A stretch of 40,978 nt of DNA from assembly GCA_947176585.1 (NCBI GenBank), contig CAMWRI010000003.1, forward strand, positions 1 through 40,978, read 5' to 3'. Both the position numbers and the translations under genes were made by a program. The DNA comes from an uncultured Porphyromonadaceae bacterium (lineage in GTDB: Bacteria > Bacteroidota > Bacteroidia > Bacteroidales > Muribaculaceae). Below are positions 10,127 to 18,462 of the stretch, piece after piece (the first letter of the stretch is position 1; every line of letters begins with the position of its first letter). The notes under the pieces are model-generated. The model worked only from the letters and a program-made list of their open reading frames with translations, made no database searches and was not told the origin of the DNA.

Positions 10127-11671
10127 TCATGAAATCTTCATCACGTCGGCTTCGAAAGTGTCGCGGTTGATGGCACGGGCTTTCATGCGGTTGCGGTAGG
10201 TATAGATGGTGTTGAGCGAATAGTTGAGCACCTGCGCTATGCTGGAACTGTCCTCAATGCCCAGACGCATGAACGCGAGGATGCGCAGGTCGGTGTTCAG
10301 TCGCCCGGGGGATGGCAGCTCTATTTGTTCGTCGGGCCGCAGCAGGGCGTTCACTCCGGCCACGAATGTGGGATACATGTGCAGAAAAGCGTTGTCGAAC
10401 ACCTCGAAAAACTCCCGGCTCTCCTCCTCCACGAATTTGCCGTTCTTGGCCATGCGGTAGAGGTCTTCCACCTGACCGGCTCCTATCTTGCGTGTCACCA
10501 GTTTACTGAACTGCTTGAGCTTGTCCATATACACCGAGCACAGGCTCAGGAACTGACTGATATATACTTCCTTGCTGTGGTTGGCCTCGCTCAGTCGCCT
10601 CTGCAGGCGGCGCATGCGCAGCATTTCGTGGCGCAGAAAGAGCAGCGTGGCAATCAGCACAATCACCAGCAGCCCCATCACGGCCACGGCCCAGAGAGCA
10701 TTTCTACGCGAAGCTGCGGTTCTGCCGGCATAGGCCTGCTCTATATAGGGCAGCGACCGCGCGCTCTCGAGCATGCGCATCTCGGCCGCACACTCCACGG
10801 CATTCGCCAGGGCCGTCGACAGGTAGGCATACGCGCGGTCGATATCGCCGGCGGCATATAGTTCGGCTCCCAGCTCCTGCAGCGAAGCCACTTCGCGGGT
10901 GGCCGCGCGCATATCCGCGATGGCCGATTCCGCCAGATAGAACTTCTGCGTGAGAGTGTCGCCTTCCTCCCGGGCTATAGCCGATAGATGATTAGTGGCG
11001 CGTGCTCGGGTGGTGTTGTCGATGCCCGGCCTTGCGAGAAGTTCGTTCAGGATTATGCGCGCTCGCGAATTATCGCCGTGCAGGAATTCCAGTTCGCCCG
11101 CATTATAGAGATATTCGTCGGAGCCCGGCGTGAGTCTTTCGAGCAGCCGTTGCTGCATTTCCATTGCCCGTGTGGAATAGGTGGTGTGGAGATCGGGATA
11201 CCGCTCGTAGAAGGCCGCCAGATAGCTGTACATCTGGCGCGCATGGTCGTAGTAGGCCTCCATCTGCTCCGCCGACAGCAACGTGGTATCCACCTGCGCC
11301 AGTTTGTTCTCCGCTTCCCTGAACAGACCCGCCAGTGGCAGTAGCGACGCTATGTGCAGCCGTGCCTCCTGCAGTTGCGCGCCCCGGCTGCGGTTCTCGG
11401 CCATGCGCAGGTAGAATAGCGCAGAGTCGTTGTTGAACCCGGCATAGGCATGCGCGAGCATAGCGAGCGATGGGCCGCCCTCACGCTCGCACTCCGCACG
11501 CAGACTGTCGATGCTGCGCTGGCGCTGCTCGATGTAGAATGGACGCCGGCGCAGCTCGCCGTCGAGACGCCGCAAGGCATCATCCACGTCGGCTGCCGTG
11601 GCTCCCCCGCCGGGCAACGCTGCCGCCACCAGGCACACGAGCGACAATAGTGCTGCGGCGAGCGTTCTCAT
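10127..11671 (-). CDS. TPR/transmembrane regulator with C-terminal HTH (DUF6377-like)
   Basis: Signal peptide, TPR-like helices, TM at NALWAVAVMGLLVIVLIATLLFL, HTH-like SSSIAQVLNYSLNTIYTYRNRMKARA. Confidence 0.75.
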   Translation of the reverse strand: MRTLAAALLSLVCLVAAALPGGGATAADVDDALRRLDGELRRRPFYIEQRQRSIDSLRAECEREGGPSLAMLAHAYAGFNNDSALFYLRMAENRSRGAQLQEARLHIASLLPLAGLFREAENKLAQVDTTLLSAEQMEAYYDHARQMYSYLAAFYERYPDLHTTYSTRAMEMQQRLLERLTPGSDEYLYNAGELEFLHGDNSRARIILNELLARPGIDNTTRARATNHLSAIAREEGDTLTQKFYLAESAIADMRAATREVASLQELGAELYAAGDIDRAYAYLSTALANAVECAAEMRMLESARSLPYIEQAYAGRTAASRRNALWAVAVMGLLVIVLIATLLFLRHEMLRMRRLQRRLSEANHSKEVYISQFLSLCSVYMDKLKQFSKLVTRKIGAGQVEDLYRMAKNGKFVEEESREFFEVFDNAFLHMYPTFVAGVNALLRPDEQIELPSPGRLNTDLRILAFMRLGIEDSSSIAQVLNYSLNTIYTYRNRMKARAINRDTFEADVMKIS

Positions 11672-13575
11672 TGAAACAGCGAGTCGATAGAGTTATTATC
11701 AATCGTGGCTATCACCCTCAGCCCGTCGGGCGTATAGGCCGGCGACGGCAGCCGCAGCAGGTCGGCGGCAAGAGCCTCCATCTCGTCGGCGCCGAGCACG
11801 TGGCCGGCCCGCATAGCCGCGGCGCGCGCCAGAGCAAGGGCCACCCCGGAGCGTAGCGAGGAGGGGTCCACAGTGCCCGTGGCGGTGATTTCGTCGGCCA
11901 TGGCCGCAAGGGCTTCGTCCACATTCTTGCCGGCCACGGATGCCGGCACGGCGTTCACGGCCCAGGCATTACCGCCCATCGGAGAAATATCAAAGCCCAT
12001 CTCGGCCAGCACATCGGTCATGGCAGCCACGGCTGCCGACTGTGCCGGTGTGAGTTCCACCGTGTCCGGGAAGATAAGCCGCTGCGATGGAGCATCCCCC
12101 GTGCGCGAGGTCATAAGGGCGGCGTATAGCACATTCACGTGGGCGCGGTGGATGTCGATGAGCATCAGCCCCGTAGAGGCCGGCATCGCTATATAGCGGC
12201 CGCGCAGCTGCATGCAGTGCTGCGTGGACGCGCTTTCGGGCGCAGGCATGAGTGGTAGCGCCGAGTCGGGAGCGGCGGCACTGCTCTCGGGCACATCGAA
12301 TATAGCCCCCGCGCGCACCTCGTCTAGCCCCGCGGCACGCTCGCGCTCGAACGACTCGTAGAGCTTCTGCCAGTCGGCCGGCGCGCTATGGGGACGAGAC
12401 ACTGACGCCTGACGGCCATCGGCGCGTTGCTCACTGCGGGGTTTCTTGCCGGGCTCGGGATCGAATGGATTGTAGAATTCGGCGGGCCCGGCAACAGGCA
12501 ATGCTGCCGCCTGCCCGGGATCGAAGGCGGGAATCTCCGGCGCGTCGTCCACATCGAAGTCGATGGCTCCGCTCACATTGTAGCGCCCGAGGCTCTCCTT
12601 GATGGCCGCCACCAGCACGTCGCGTATGATCATTTCGTCTTCAAACTTGATCTCATGCTTCTGCGGATGCACGTTCACGTCGATATTCTCCGGGGCCACC
12701 TCGAAGTTTATGAAATAGCTGGGCTGGGCATCGGCGGCTATCAGCGGCTGATAGCATGCCATAACGGCGCGGTGGAAGAAAGGATGACGCATGTTGCGGC
12801 CATTCACCCCGAAAAACTGCTGATAGCCCCTCTTTTTGGCTGCCGAGGGCAGCCCTATGAATCCCGAGATGCGCACGAAAGGCGCAGCTGTGGATATGGG
12901 CAGCAGCGCGCGGTCCAGCGACTTGCCGAACAGGTCCACTATGCGCTGCTTCTCGGTGGCATGCAGCAACTGGTGCAGCGTCACGTCGTTGCTCACCAGC
13001 GTGAAGTCGAGATGAGGATTCACCAGCGCCAGCCGCTCGAATTCGCGCAGGATATGGCCGGTCTCGACGCTGTCTTTTTTAAGGAACTTGCGGCGTCCCG
13101 GCTGATTGAACAGCAGGTTGCGCACGATGAAGTTGCTGCCCGGCGTGGCGGCCACGGGTTCCTGCCCCTCGAAGCGCGAACCCGATATGCGCAGGCATGT
13201 GCCGCTCTCGTCGCCCGGACGCATCGTGCGCAGCTCCACCTGCGCCACCGAGGCTATCGACGGCAGAGCCTCGCCGCGGAAACCCATAGTGTGCAGCGCA
13301 TACAGATCCGCGGCAGTGGCTATCTTGCTCGTGGCGTGGCGCTCGAAAGCCATGCGGGCATCGGCCGGCGACATTCCGCAGCCGTTGTCTATCACCTGGA
13401 TAAGCGTGCGGCCGCCGTCCTTTATCACTATGGTGATACTCGTGGCACCGGCGTCCACGGCGTTCTCCACAAGCTCTTTCACCACCGAGGCCGGACGCTG
13501 GATCACCTCGCCGGCGGCTATCTGATTGGCCACTGCATCGGGCAGCAGCCTTATGATGTCGGGATTCGTACTCAT
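11668..13575 (-). CDS. mutL: DNA mismatch repair protein MutL
   Basis: IIRLLPDAVANQIAAGEVIQRPASVVKELVENAVDAGAT; DNGCGM; GFRGEALPSIASV; ATG preferred at 13575. Confidence 0.95.
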   Translation of the reverse strand: MSTNPDIIRLLPDAVANQIAAGEVIQRPASVVKELVENAVDAGATSITIVIKDGGRTLIQVIDNGCGMSPADARMAFERHATSKIATAADLYALHTMGFRGEALPSIASVAQVELRTMRPGDESGTCLRISGSRFEGQEPVAATPGSNFIVRNLLFNQPGRRKFLKKDSVETGHILREFERLALVNPHLDFTLVSNDVTLHQLLHATEKQRIVDLFGKSLDRALLPISTAAPFVRISGFIGLPSAAKKRGYQQFFGVNGRNMRHPFFHRAVMACYQPLIAADAQPSYFINFEVAPENIDVNVHPQKHEIKFEDEMIIRDVLVAAIKESLGRYNVSGAIDFDVDDAPEIPAFDPGQAAALPVAGPAEFYNPFDPEPGKKPRSEQRADGRQASVSRPHSAPADWQKLYESFERERAAGLDEVRAGAIFDVPESSAAAPDSALPLMPAPESASTQHCMQLRGRYIAMPASTGLMLIDIHRAHVNVLYAALMTSRTGDAPSQRLIFPDTVELTPAQSAAVAAMTDVLAEMGFDISPMGGNAWAVNAVPASVAGKNVDEALAAMADEITATGTVDPSSLRSGVALALARAAAMRAGHVLGADEMEALAADLLRLPSPAYTPDGLRVIATIDNNSIDSLFQ

Positions 13576-13650
13576 AATCACTACAAAGATAATAAAATTC
13601 CCATAATTGCGCGCAATGGACGTTTTGTCAAATGTTAATTAAAGCAAACG

Positions 13651-13680
13651 GGAATAAACCTTTTATCCGCCGCGGCGTCT
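13651..13680 (+). promoter_or_regulatory. Candidate ECF-sigma promoter GGAATAAACC-N15-CGTCT
   Basis: GGAATAAACC 13651-13660, 15-nt spacer, CGTCT 13676-13680, upstream of ATG 13729; no TAnnTTTG element seen. Confidence 0.45.
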
Positions 13681-13728
13681 TATCAGTGTACAAAACGAAA
13701 ACAATAAGCTTCAAAAACAGAAAACATC

Positions 13729-14286
13729 ATGAAAAAGAAATTTTCCACCCTCGCTCTCGCACTCATCGCCGCCGCCGGCATAGGCGTGATGGCCCAGAAC
13801 AATACCACCGCCCCCGACTGCTGCAAGAAAGGCCACAAAGACAACTGCGACAAGAAAGAACTGCCCTGCATGGACCGCGCCCAGGCCGACAGCCTCGAAG
13901 CCACCGTGCTTTTCGACGGCATCCAGCTCAACGCCGACCAGCAGGCCAAGATCAAGCAGCTCCGCGCCGATAAGGCCAAGGCACGCATGGAAGCCCGTAA
14001 GGCCGAGAAAGATGCCCGTGCCGAGTTTGGCAAGGGCCGCATGAAAGCCCGCAAGGCCGAGATGAAGGCCGACCTTGAGAAGATGAAGCAGATCCTCACT
14101 CCCGAGCAGTATGTGAAGTATCTCGAGAACATGGTCACCTCCGCTCCCCGCCACCACGGCATGGATGCAAAGGCACCCCGCCATGGCCATAAGGACATGA
14201 AGGCTGCTTCCGCCCGCCCCGAGAAGAACAAAGGCATGCACAAGCAGCACCGTCCCGAAAAGAACACCGGGCGCGCCGGCAAGTAA
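13729..14286 (+). CDS. Spy/CpxP-like periplasmic protein (DUF4890-like), Cys/His- and Lys-rich
   Basis: Signal peptide; QLNADQQAKIKQLRADKAKARMEARK...LTPEQYVKYLENM; CCKKGHKDNCDKKELPC. Confidence 0.6.
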   Translation: MKKKFSTLALALIAAAGIGVMAQNNTTAPDCCKKGHKDNCDKKELPCMDRAQADSLEATVLFDGIQLNADQQAKIKQLRADKAKARMEARKAEKDARAEFGKGRMKARKAEMKADLEKMKQILTPEQYVKYLENMVTSAPRHHGMDAKAPRHGHKDMKAASARPEKNKGMHKQHRPEKNTGRAGK

Positions 14287-14313
14287 ACATATGAAATAGT
14301 ATTGAATGTGGAC

Positions 14314-14348
14314 ACGTCCCGCCCCTCCCGGCGCGGGACGTTTCTTTT
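14314..14348 (+). terminator. Rho-independent-type terminator
   Basis: ACGTCCCGC (14314-14322) / GCGGGACGT (14333-14341) followed by TTCTTTT. Confidence 0.8.
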
Positions 14349-14391
14349 GCTCCGTAGATTGTGTGGAGAATTTGATTGGCTGCTGAGCCCC

Positions 14392-14423
14392 AAAAAACGG
14401 GGCGTGCCTTCCGGCACGCCCCG
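14392..14423 (-). terminator. Rho-independent-type terminator for the small lipoprotein gene
   Basis: CGGGGCGTGCC-TTCC-GGCACGCCCCG at 14398-14423; T-run on the minus strand (GTTTTTTGG). Confidence 0.85.
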
Positions 14424-14433
14424 CGGCTTAAAA

Positions 14434-14943
14434 TCAGCGCTTAGGATTATAGGTTATTGCATAAGTATGCAAGGGGTTGTCGCCTTTCGACAGCTTGCCG
14501 TTGATATAAAATTCGCGGGATTTTACTCCCTCTTTTGCGCTGTACTTGGTCTTCACTTCAAGATCGTAGACATTCTCGCCAATGTGCAGTTCACACAAAA
14601 TATAGCCGTCGTGGCCGCTGAATTCGCCAATATAAATATATGATTCGCCATCTGCATCCTCCTTCAAAAAAATACCATACCATCTGCCGGGCCACAGTCT
14701 CCCGGGTTCTGTTGGCACAAGATCATAATTCTTTCCATTATAAGTAATGCTGATGTCTTCGCCGAGAATATTACCGGGAGTATCTGCATCGAGAAGGTTG
14801 GCACCAGCTGCATTGTGCACCTTTACTATCATCTCAACCGGCACAAAATCCCATATTATATCACTCGAATCACTTTCACTGCATGATACTATGGCAGCAA
14901 TTACGAGTGTTAAAACAGGAAGCCACAATTTTATCTTTTTCAT
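14434..14943 (-). CDS. Small surface-lipoprotein candidate, unknown function
   Basis: MKKIKLWLPVLTLVIAAIVSC lipobox followed by SESDSSD. Confidence 0.65.
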   Translation of the reverse strand: MKKIKLWLPVLTLVIAAIVSCSESDSSDIIWDFVPVEMIVKVHNAAGANLLDADTPGNILGEDISITYNGKNYDLVPTEPGRLWPGRWYGIFLKEDADGESYIYIGEFSGHDGYILCELHIGENVYDLEVKTKYSAKEGVKSREFYINGKLSKGDNPLHTYAITYNPKR

Positions 14944-14969
14944 ATAACGGTTTAAAGATTAAAGATAAC

Positions 14970-15014
14970 ACCTTTGCAAGCATACGCCTTTTTACCAGCC
15001 TCGCTTGCAAAGGT
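14970..15014 (-). promoter_or_regulatory. Inverted-repeat promoter element, copy 1 (lipoprotein gene)
   Basis: ACCTTTGCAAGC (14970-14981) - 21 nt - GCTTGCAAAGGT (15003-15014), perfect 12-bp arms; minus-strand TACCTTTG -7 preceded by CTTG at N20. Confidence 0.75.
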
Positions 15015-15093
15015 AAAATAAACATTCGGAATCTACAAGAAAAATGCCAAAAAAAGCGCCACGGTCATATATACTTGACAACGCCCCCTGACG

Positions 15094-16341
15094 TCACAGG
15101 CGGTTCACCGCGCCCATAAAGATGATAGTGCCGGTGCTCGCCTCGCGGATTATGAAGGCGAAGGGATGATCGAGCACCATCGAGGGCGTTTCCATCTGCG
15201 AGGGGCCGGCCGAGGCCACATAGCCCTCGATCACGGATGCAGCCGCGGCTTCAGAACCTTCCTCATTCATCTCGAACTGCACCTTGTGCAGAATCTTGCC
15301 TATGACGGTGGGGGTATCAGAGAGAGCGCCGAACTGGGCACCGCTGCCGAACGCGCGCTTGATTCCCAGCGCTTCGTACGTATCCACGAGGTTCTGGAAA
15401 TATTCGAACTTCATGCGAGGCACACGCATATTGATATCTGAGTGCATCATGGCCGGGTCGAGCGCCTCAGGTTTGGCCGCCAGAGCCTTTACGGCCATTC
15501 CGGGATTGTCGAATCCCACCGGGTCGATGAAGTCCACGCAGAAAGAGCCGTTGCCGAAGTTGAGACGGGCCACGTTCATGCCTTCGAGGCGGGCATATTT
15601 TGCGCTTTCCACGCAGTTGCGCATCATCATAACGGCGGACTTGCTGTTGTCCAGGCAGTTGAAAATCTCCTTTGCAGTTTTGTCCTTATCGAATTTCTCC
15701 GCCCAGGCAGCCTTGAAATACAGCGCGTCAATAATCAGATACGCCACCATATCCTGCTCAGATACCATCTGCGGGATAAGGCCCTTTGTGGCTTTGCTGA
15801 TCCAGCTGTTCACGGCATCGGCGGCCTCCTGGGGTTTCGAGCCGTTGAAGGCGGTGGACGGAGCGCCGTACACATCGGCCGCGGTCTTCTTGAAGCAGTC
15901 TTTGAGGGTAAAGCTGTTGGCGTGCCACACGGAGTTGGCTATCGACAGCGTGGCGCGCGCATCGGATGCAGGCAACTCGCGGTAGAGCTTGCCGTAGAGC
16001 GAGTTGAGAGCGTCGAGGTCGCCGCCGGGGTTGAGCAGCTGCAGCATCTCGTCCAGAGTCTCGTCTGTGGCGCCGTTGGCGGCCATAGACATGGCCATCT
16101 GCGCGCTCAGCGGCGAGAATACCACTTGCTCTTTATCCGTAGCATACAGCTCGCCGAAAGTTTTATAGGCAAGGTCGTTGGCTGCCGAGACGGAAGCCTT
16201 TTCGGCTGCCGTGAGTTCTATCACCGTGGGATTATACACAGCGGGACCATCACCGCCCTTGGGCTCATTACCGTCGTCGCTGCATGATGCCATGCCGGCA
16301 GCGATGGCCAGAAGCGCGAGAGAAGAAAGTTTTCTGTTCAT
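15094..16341 (-). CDS. Serpin-family protease inhibitor, lipoprotein
   Basis: Lipobox AAGMASC-SDDGNE; serpin core (NDLAYKTFGEL, VVFSPLSAQMAMSMAANGA, SIANSVWH); hinge EEGSEAAAASVIEG; DHPFAFIIREASTGTIIFMGAVN. Confidence 0.93.
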   Translation of the reverse strand: MNRKLSSLALLAIAAGMASCSDDGNEPKGGDGPAVYNPTVIELTAAEKASVSAANDLAYKTFGELYATDKEQVVFSPLSAQMAMSMAANGATDETLDEMLQLLNPGGDLDALNSLYGKLYRELPASDARATLSIANSVWHANSFTLKDCFKKTAADVYGAPSTAFNGSKPQEAADAVNSWISKATKGLIPQMVSEQDMVAYLIIDALYFKAAWAEKFDKDKTAKEIFNCLDNSKSAVMMMRNCVESAKYARLEGMNVARLNFGNGSFCVDFIDPVGFDNPGMAVKALAAKPEALDPAMMHSDINMRVPRMKFEYFQNLVDTYEALGIKRAFGSGAQFGALSDTPTVIGKILHKVQFEMNEEGSEAAAASVIEGYVASAGPSQMETPSMVLDHPFAFIIREASTGTIIFMGAVNRL

Positions 16342-16377
16342 AGGAAGAGTCTTTAGTTTATATAGTGAATTGGTTTA

Positions 16378-16426
16378 TTACCTTTGCAGGCATCGCCGCA
16401 ACGGGCGGGTTTGCTTGCAAAGGTAA
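16378..16426 (-). promoter_or_regulatory. Inverted-repeat promoter element, copy 2 (serpin gene)
   Basis: TTACCTTTGCAGGC (16378-16391) - 21 nt - GCTTGCAAAGGTAA (16413-16426), 13/14 complementary; minus-strand TTTG-N20-TACCTTTG. Confidence 0.78.
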
Positions 16427-16526
16427 GTGATTCATTTTGAATTTGCAAACAATTTGTCGCAAAACTCGGATTAGAGGTGACAACTGCGGCCAAACATTCT
16501 ATTATAAACCGTCCTTCCGCTGCACA

Positions 16527-17864
16527 TTAAGGCCGAATGGGGTCGGCATTTAGGGCAAAAGGATGGATTACGACGAAATATTTGGTTTCGATATTGAAGT
16601 TTGTATATGAGCTGTCTTCCTTCTTTCCATCGTAGTAGTAGGCATTATTGGGGTCGAGGCATCCGATACTGTAGTAGCCGTTGTCCGAGCCGTTCCAGCC
16701 CCAGTTTACGTGGTTGTAGTCGGCCCATCTGCTGGATTTACTTATTGTGGTCCAATCTCTTTGCAGGGGCTTTCTCATTAGCGTCTCGGTAATAATTTCC
16801 TGATGATTAAACCCATCTATTACAAATGTGTGGCCACATTTGCTTCCATATTTATCTATAGCAAACGCAAAGACCATAATCACACCTCTTTCCATATCCC
16901 GATACGCGTATGGCATACCGTTGTATATGTCGGAAACTGTTCCATAGTAAGCCGTGACTGTATTATAGGCCGGTTCCAATGCCGTTCCTGTGCCCCATGG
17001 ATTCATAGAATAGGTACTAAAATTACGTGTTCCCAACGCACGGCAAAGGTTTGCCAATGATTTATGACCGGCATCTGTGGTGCAGGCGTCCATCTGATTT
17101 TCATTGGTGCTCTGCTTGTGCGATTTAATAGCGGGCCAATCTACAGAAATAACATTGCCATGCAAATCGTCAAACTCACTAGGATATGAAAAGTAGCTGA
17201 ACACAAGAGCTGTTGCGGTATTTGTACATCCCGAAAGACCATTAGGACAGTAGATTCCCTCCGGAAAACGTTGTCCCCAGTTAAAGGGCGTGCGCAGTTC
17301 GCTCTTGTTGTCGTCTGTGTATGTTTCAGTTCTGTACTCATTTTCACCTGTATCATTAATAGGACCATAGCCAATATCATAATTCCACCGTAAGTCGGTG
17401 AGACTGTCGCCAAATGCCGGTTTTACATTGGGTGGAAGAAGAAATGAATATAACTGATTGAAAAACATGGCGGCTCCCGGGTTTTCGATATCATCGAGCG
17501 ATTCGATATTGCCGTTTTCAGTAATGGCGAGAACCGGCTCGATATAGGGATTCGCTGCAATCACAGCATATCCACCATTATTTTCAAGGTTTACTACATA
17601 GAATGAGGTGTCGGAGTTTTCGCTCGAGCGACCCTGTTGAGATTTGAACGTGCGCACGTTCTTGATTTCAGGAATCGAGCGTGATTCACCATAGAAATGG
17701 TTATACGCATCGAGCGTAAAGTTCACTGCTTCTTCCGGCGTGCGAGCATAGGTGAGTTCTGTCTGCGGCATGCTCTCGTTCAGTACCGGCACTTGTGGCT
17801 CTTCCTGCGAGCTGCACGCCCAGAGCCCAAAGGCTGCGAGGGCAGCAAAAAGTAATTTTTTCAT
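16527..17864 (-). CDS. C10-family (streptopain-like) cysteine protease with Spi-like propeptide, lipoprotein
   Basis: Lipobox FGLWAC-SSQEEP; propeptide TPEEAVNFTLDAYNHF; catalytic-type GCTNTATALVFSYFSYP; GHTFVIDGF; HVNWGWNGSDNGYYSI. Confidence 0.87.
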   Translation of the reverse strand: MKKLLFAALAAFGLWACSSQEEPQVPVLNESMPQTELTYARTPEEAVNFTLDAYNHFYGESRSIPEIKNVRTFKSQQGRSSENSDTSFYVVNLENNGGYAVIAANPYIEPVLAITENGNIESLDDIENPGAAMFFNQLYSFLLPPNVKPAFGDSLTDLRWNYDIGYGPINDTGENEYRTETYTDDNKSELRTPFNWGQRFPEGIYCPNGLSGCTNTATALVFSYFSYPSEFDDLHGNVISVDWPAIKSHKQSTNENQMDACTTDAGHKSLANLCRALGTRNFSTYSMNPWGTGTALEPAYNTVTAYYGTVSDIYNGMPYAYRDMERGVIMVFAFAIDKYGSKCGHTFVIDGFNHQEIITETLMRKPLQRDWTTISKSSRWADYNHVNWGWNGSDNGYYSIGCLDPNNAYYYDGKKEDSSYTNFNIETKYFVVIHPFALNADPIRP

Positions 17865-17891
17865 GATTGGTTTATTTAAATGTTAGAGGTC

Positions 17892-18263
17892 TTACACAAT
17901 AAGTATGTCACCTGAGAATTCACCTTCGCACGGAATAAATAATGTGATGGTGTACACACCAGGCTGAGGCGAAAAATCAATTGTGGGGTCATCACCCGTA
18001 ATTTCTCCCAGAAATACTATTGTGCCGTAGGCATCGTGGATTGTGACGGTTGCACTTTCATTCTCGGCAAGGAGCCCGGGGATAGAGAATTTTTCTCCAT
18101 CATAGTATATATTCCAGGAGGTGCTTGAGGGGCCGGGATGACGTCCGGTGGAAGGGCGTTTTTTTATTTCTCCGACATTCGGTTGTATTTTGGGTTCGTC
18201 TGCGCTAATGTAAAGCGCGACGCCCGCGATAAGAATTAATAAGACTACTCGTTTTAATATCAT
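17892..18263 (-). CDS. Small secreted DUF3244-like beta-sandwich protein
   Basis: Signal peptide; C-terminal half ATVTIHDAYGTIVFLGEI...PQPGVYTITLFIPCEGEFSGDILI; 28-nt gap to the C10 gene. Confidence 0.65.
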   Translation of the reverse strand: MILKRVVLLILIAGVALYISADEPKIQPNVGEIKKRPSTGRHPGPSSTSWNIYYDGEKFSIPGLLAENESATVTIHDAYGTIVFLGEITGDDPTIDFSPQPGVYTITLFIPCEGEFSGDILIV

Positions 18264-18270
18264 TTTTTCT

Positions 18271-18297
18271 GCTTAATTTATTTTTGCAAAATTAAGC
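18271..18297 (-). promoter_or_regulatory. Promoter region with 9-bp inverted repeat overlapping a TAATTTTG -7-like element
   Basis: GCTTAATTT (18271-18279) / AAATTAAGC (18289-18297); minus-strand TAATTTTGC. Confidence 0.5.
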
Positions 18298-18375
18298 AAA
18301 CATAAACCGAAAGCCATATAAAACGATTAAATAAAAATCCCACCCGCGGTCCACAAGCTACTGAATAACAGCGTG

Positions 18376-18397
18376 TTACAATTGTTAACAAGTGTAA
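18376..18397. promoter_or_regulatory. 22-bp near-perfect palindrome, candidate operator
   Basis: TTACAATTGTTAACAAGTGTAA; perfect inner TTGTTAACAA, one mismatched pair overall. Confidence 0.5.
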
Positions 18398-18462
18398 AAT
18401 ATTCCACGGGAGATAAAAACCTGTGATACAGCCGCTTATGGGACGGACTGATTCATAGCGTG

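Noticed and set aside
12427-13638. 403-aa plus-strand ORF opposite mutL
   Set aside because: Shadow ORF; MutL motifs are on the minus strand.
14970-16426. Invertible (phase-variable) promoter flanked by inverted repeats
   Set aside because: The arms enclose only 21 nt, the -7 element lies inside an arm rather than between arms, and no recombinase gene is nearby.
16378-16426. Divergent or face-to-face promoters from the two TACCTTTG arms
   Set aside because: No TTTG -33 element at N20 for the plus-strand arm in either copy, so only the minus-strand promoter is supported.
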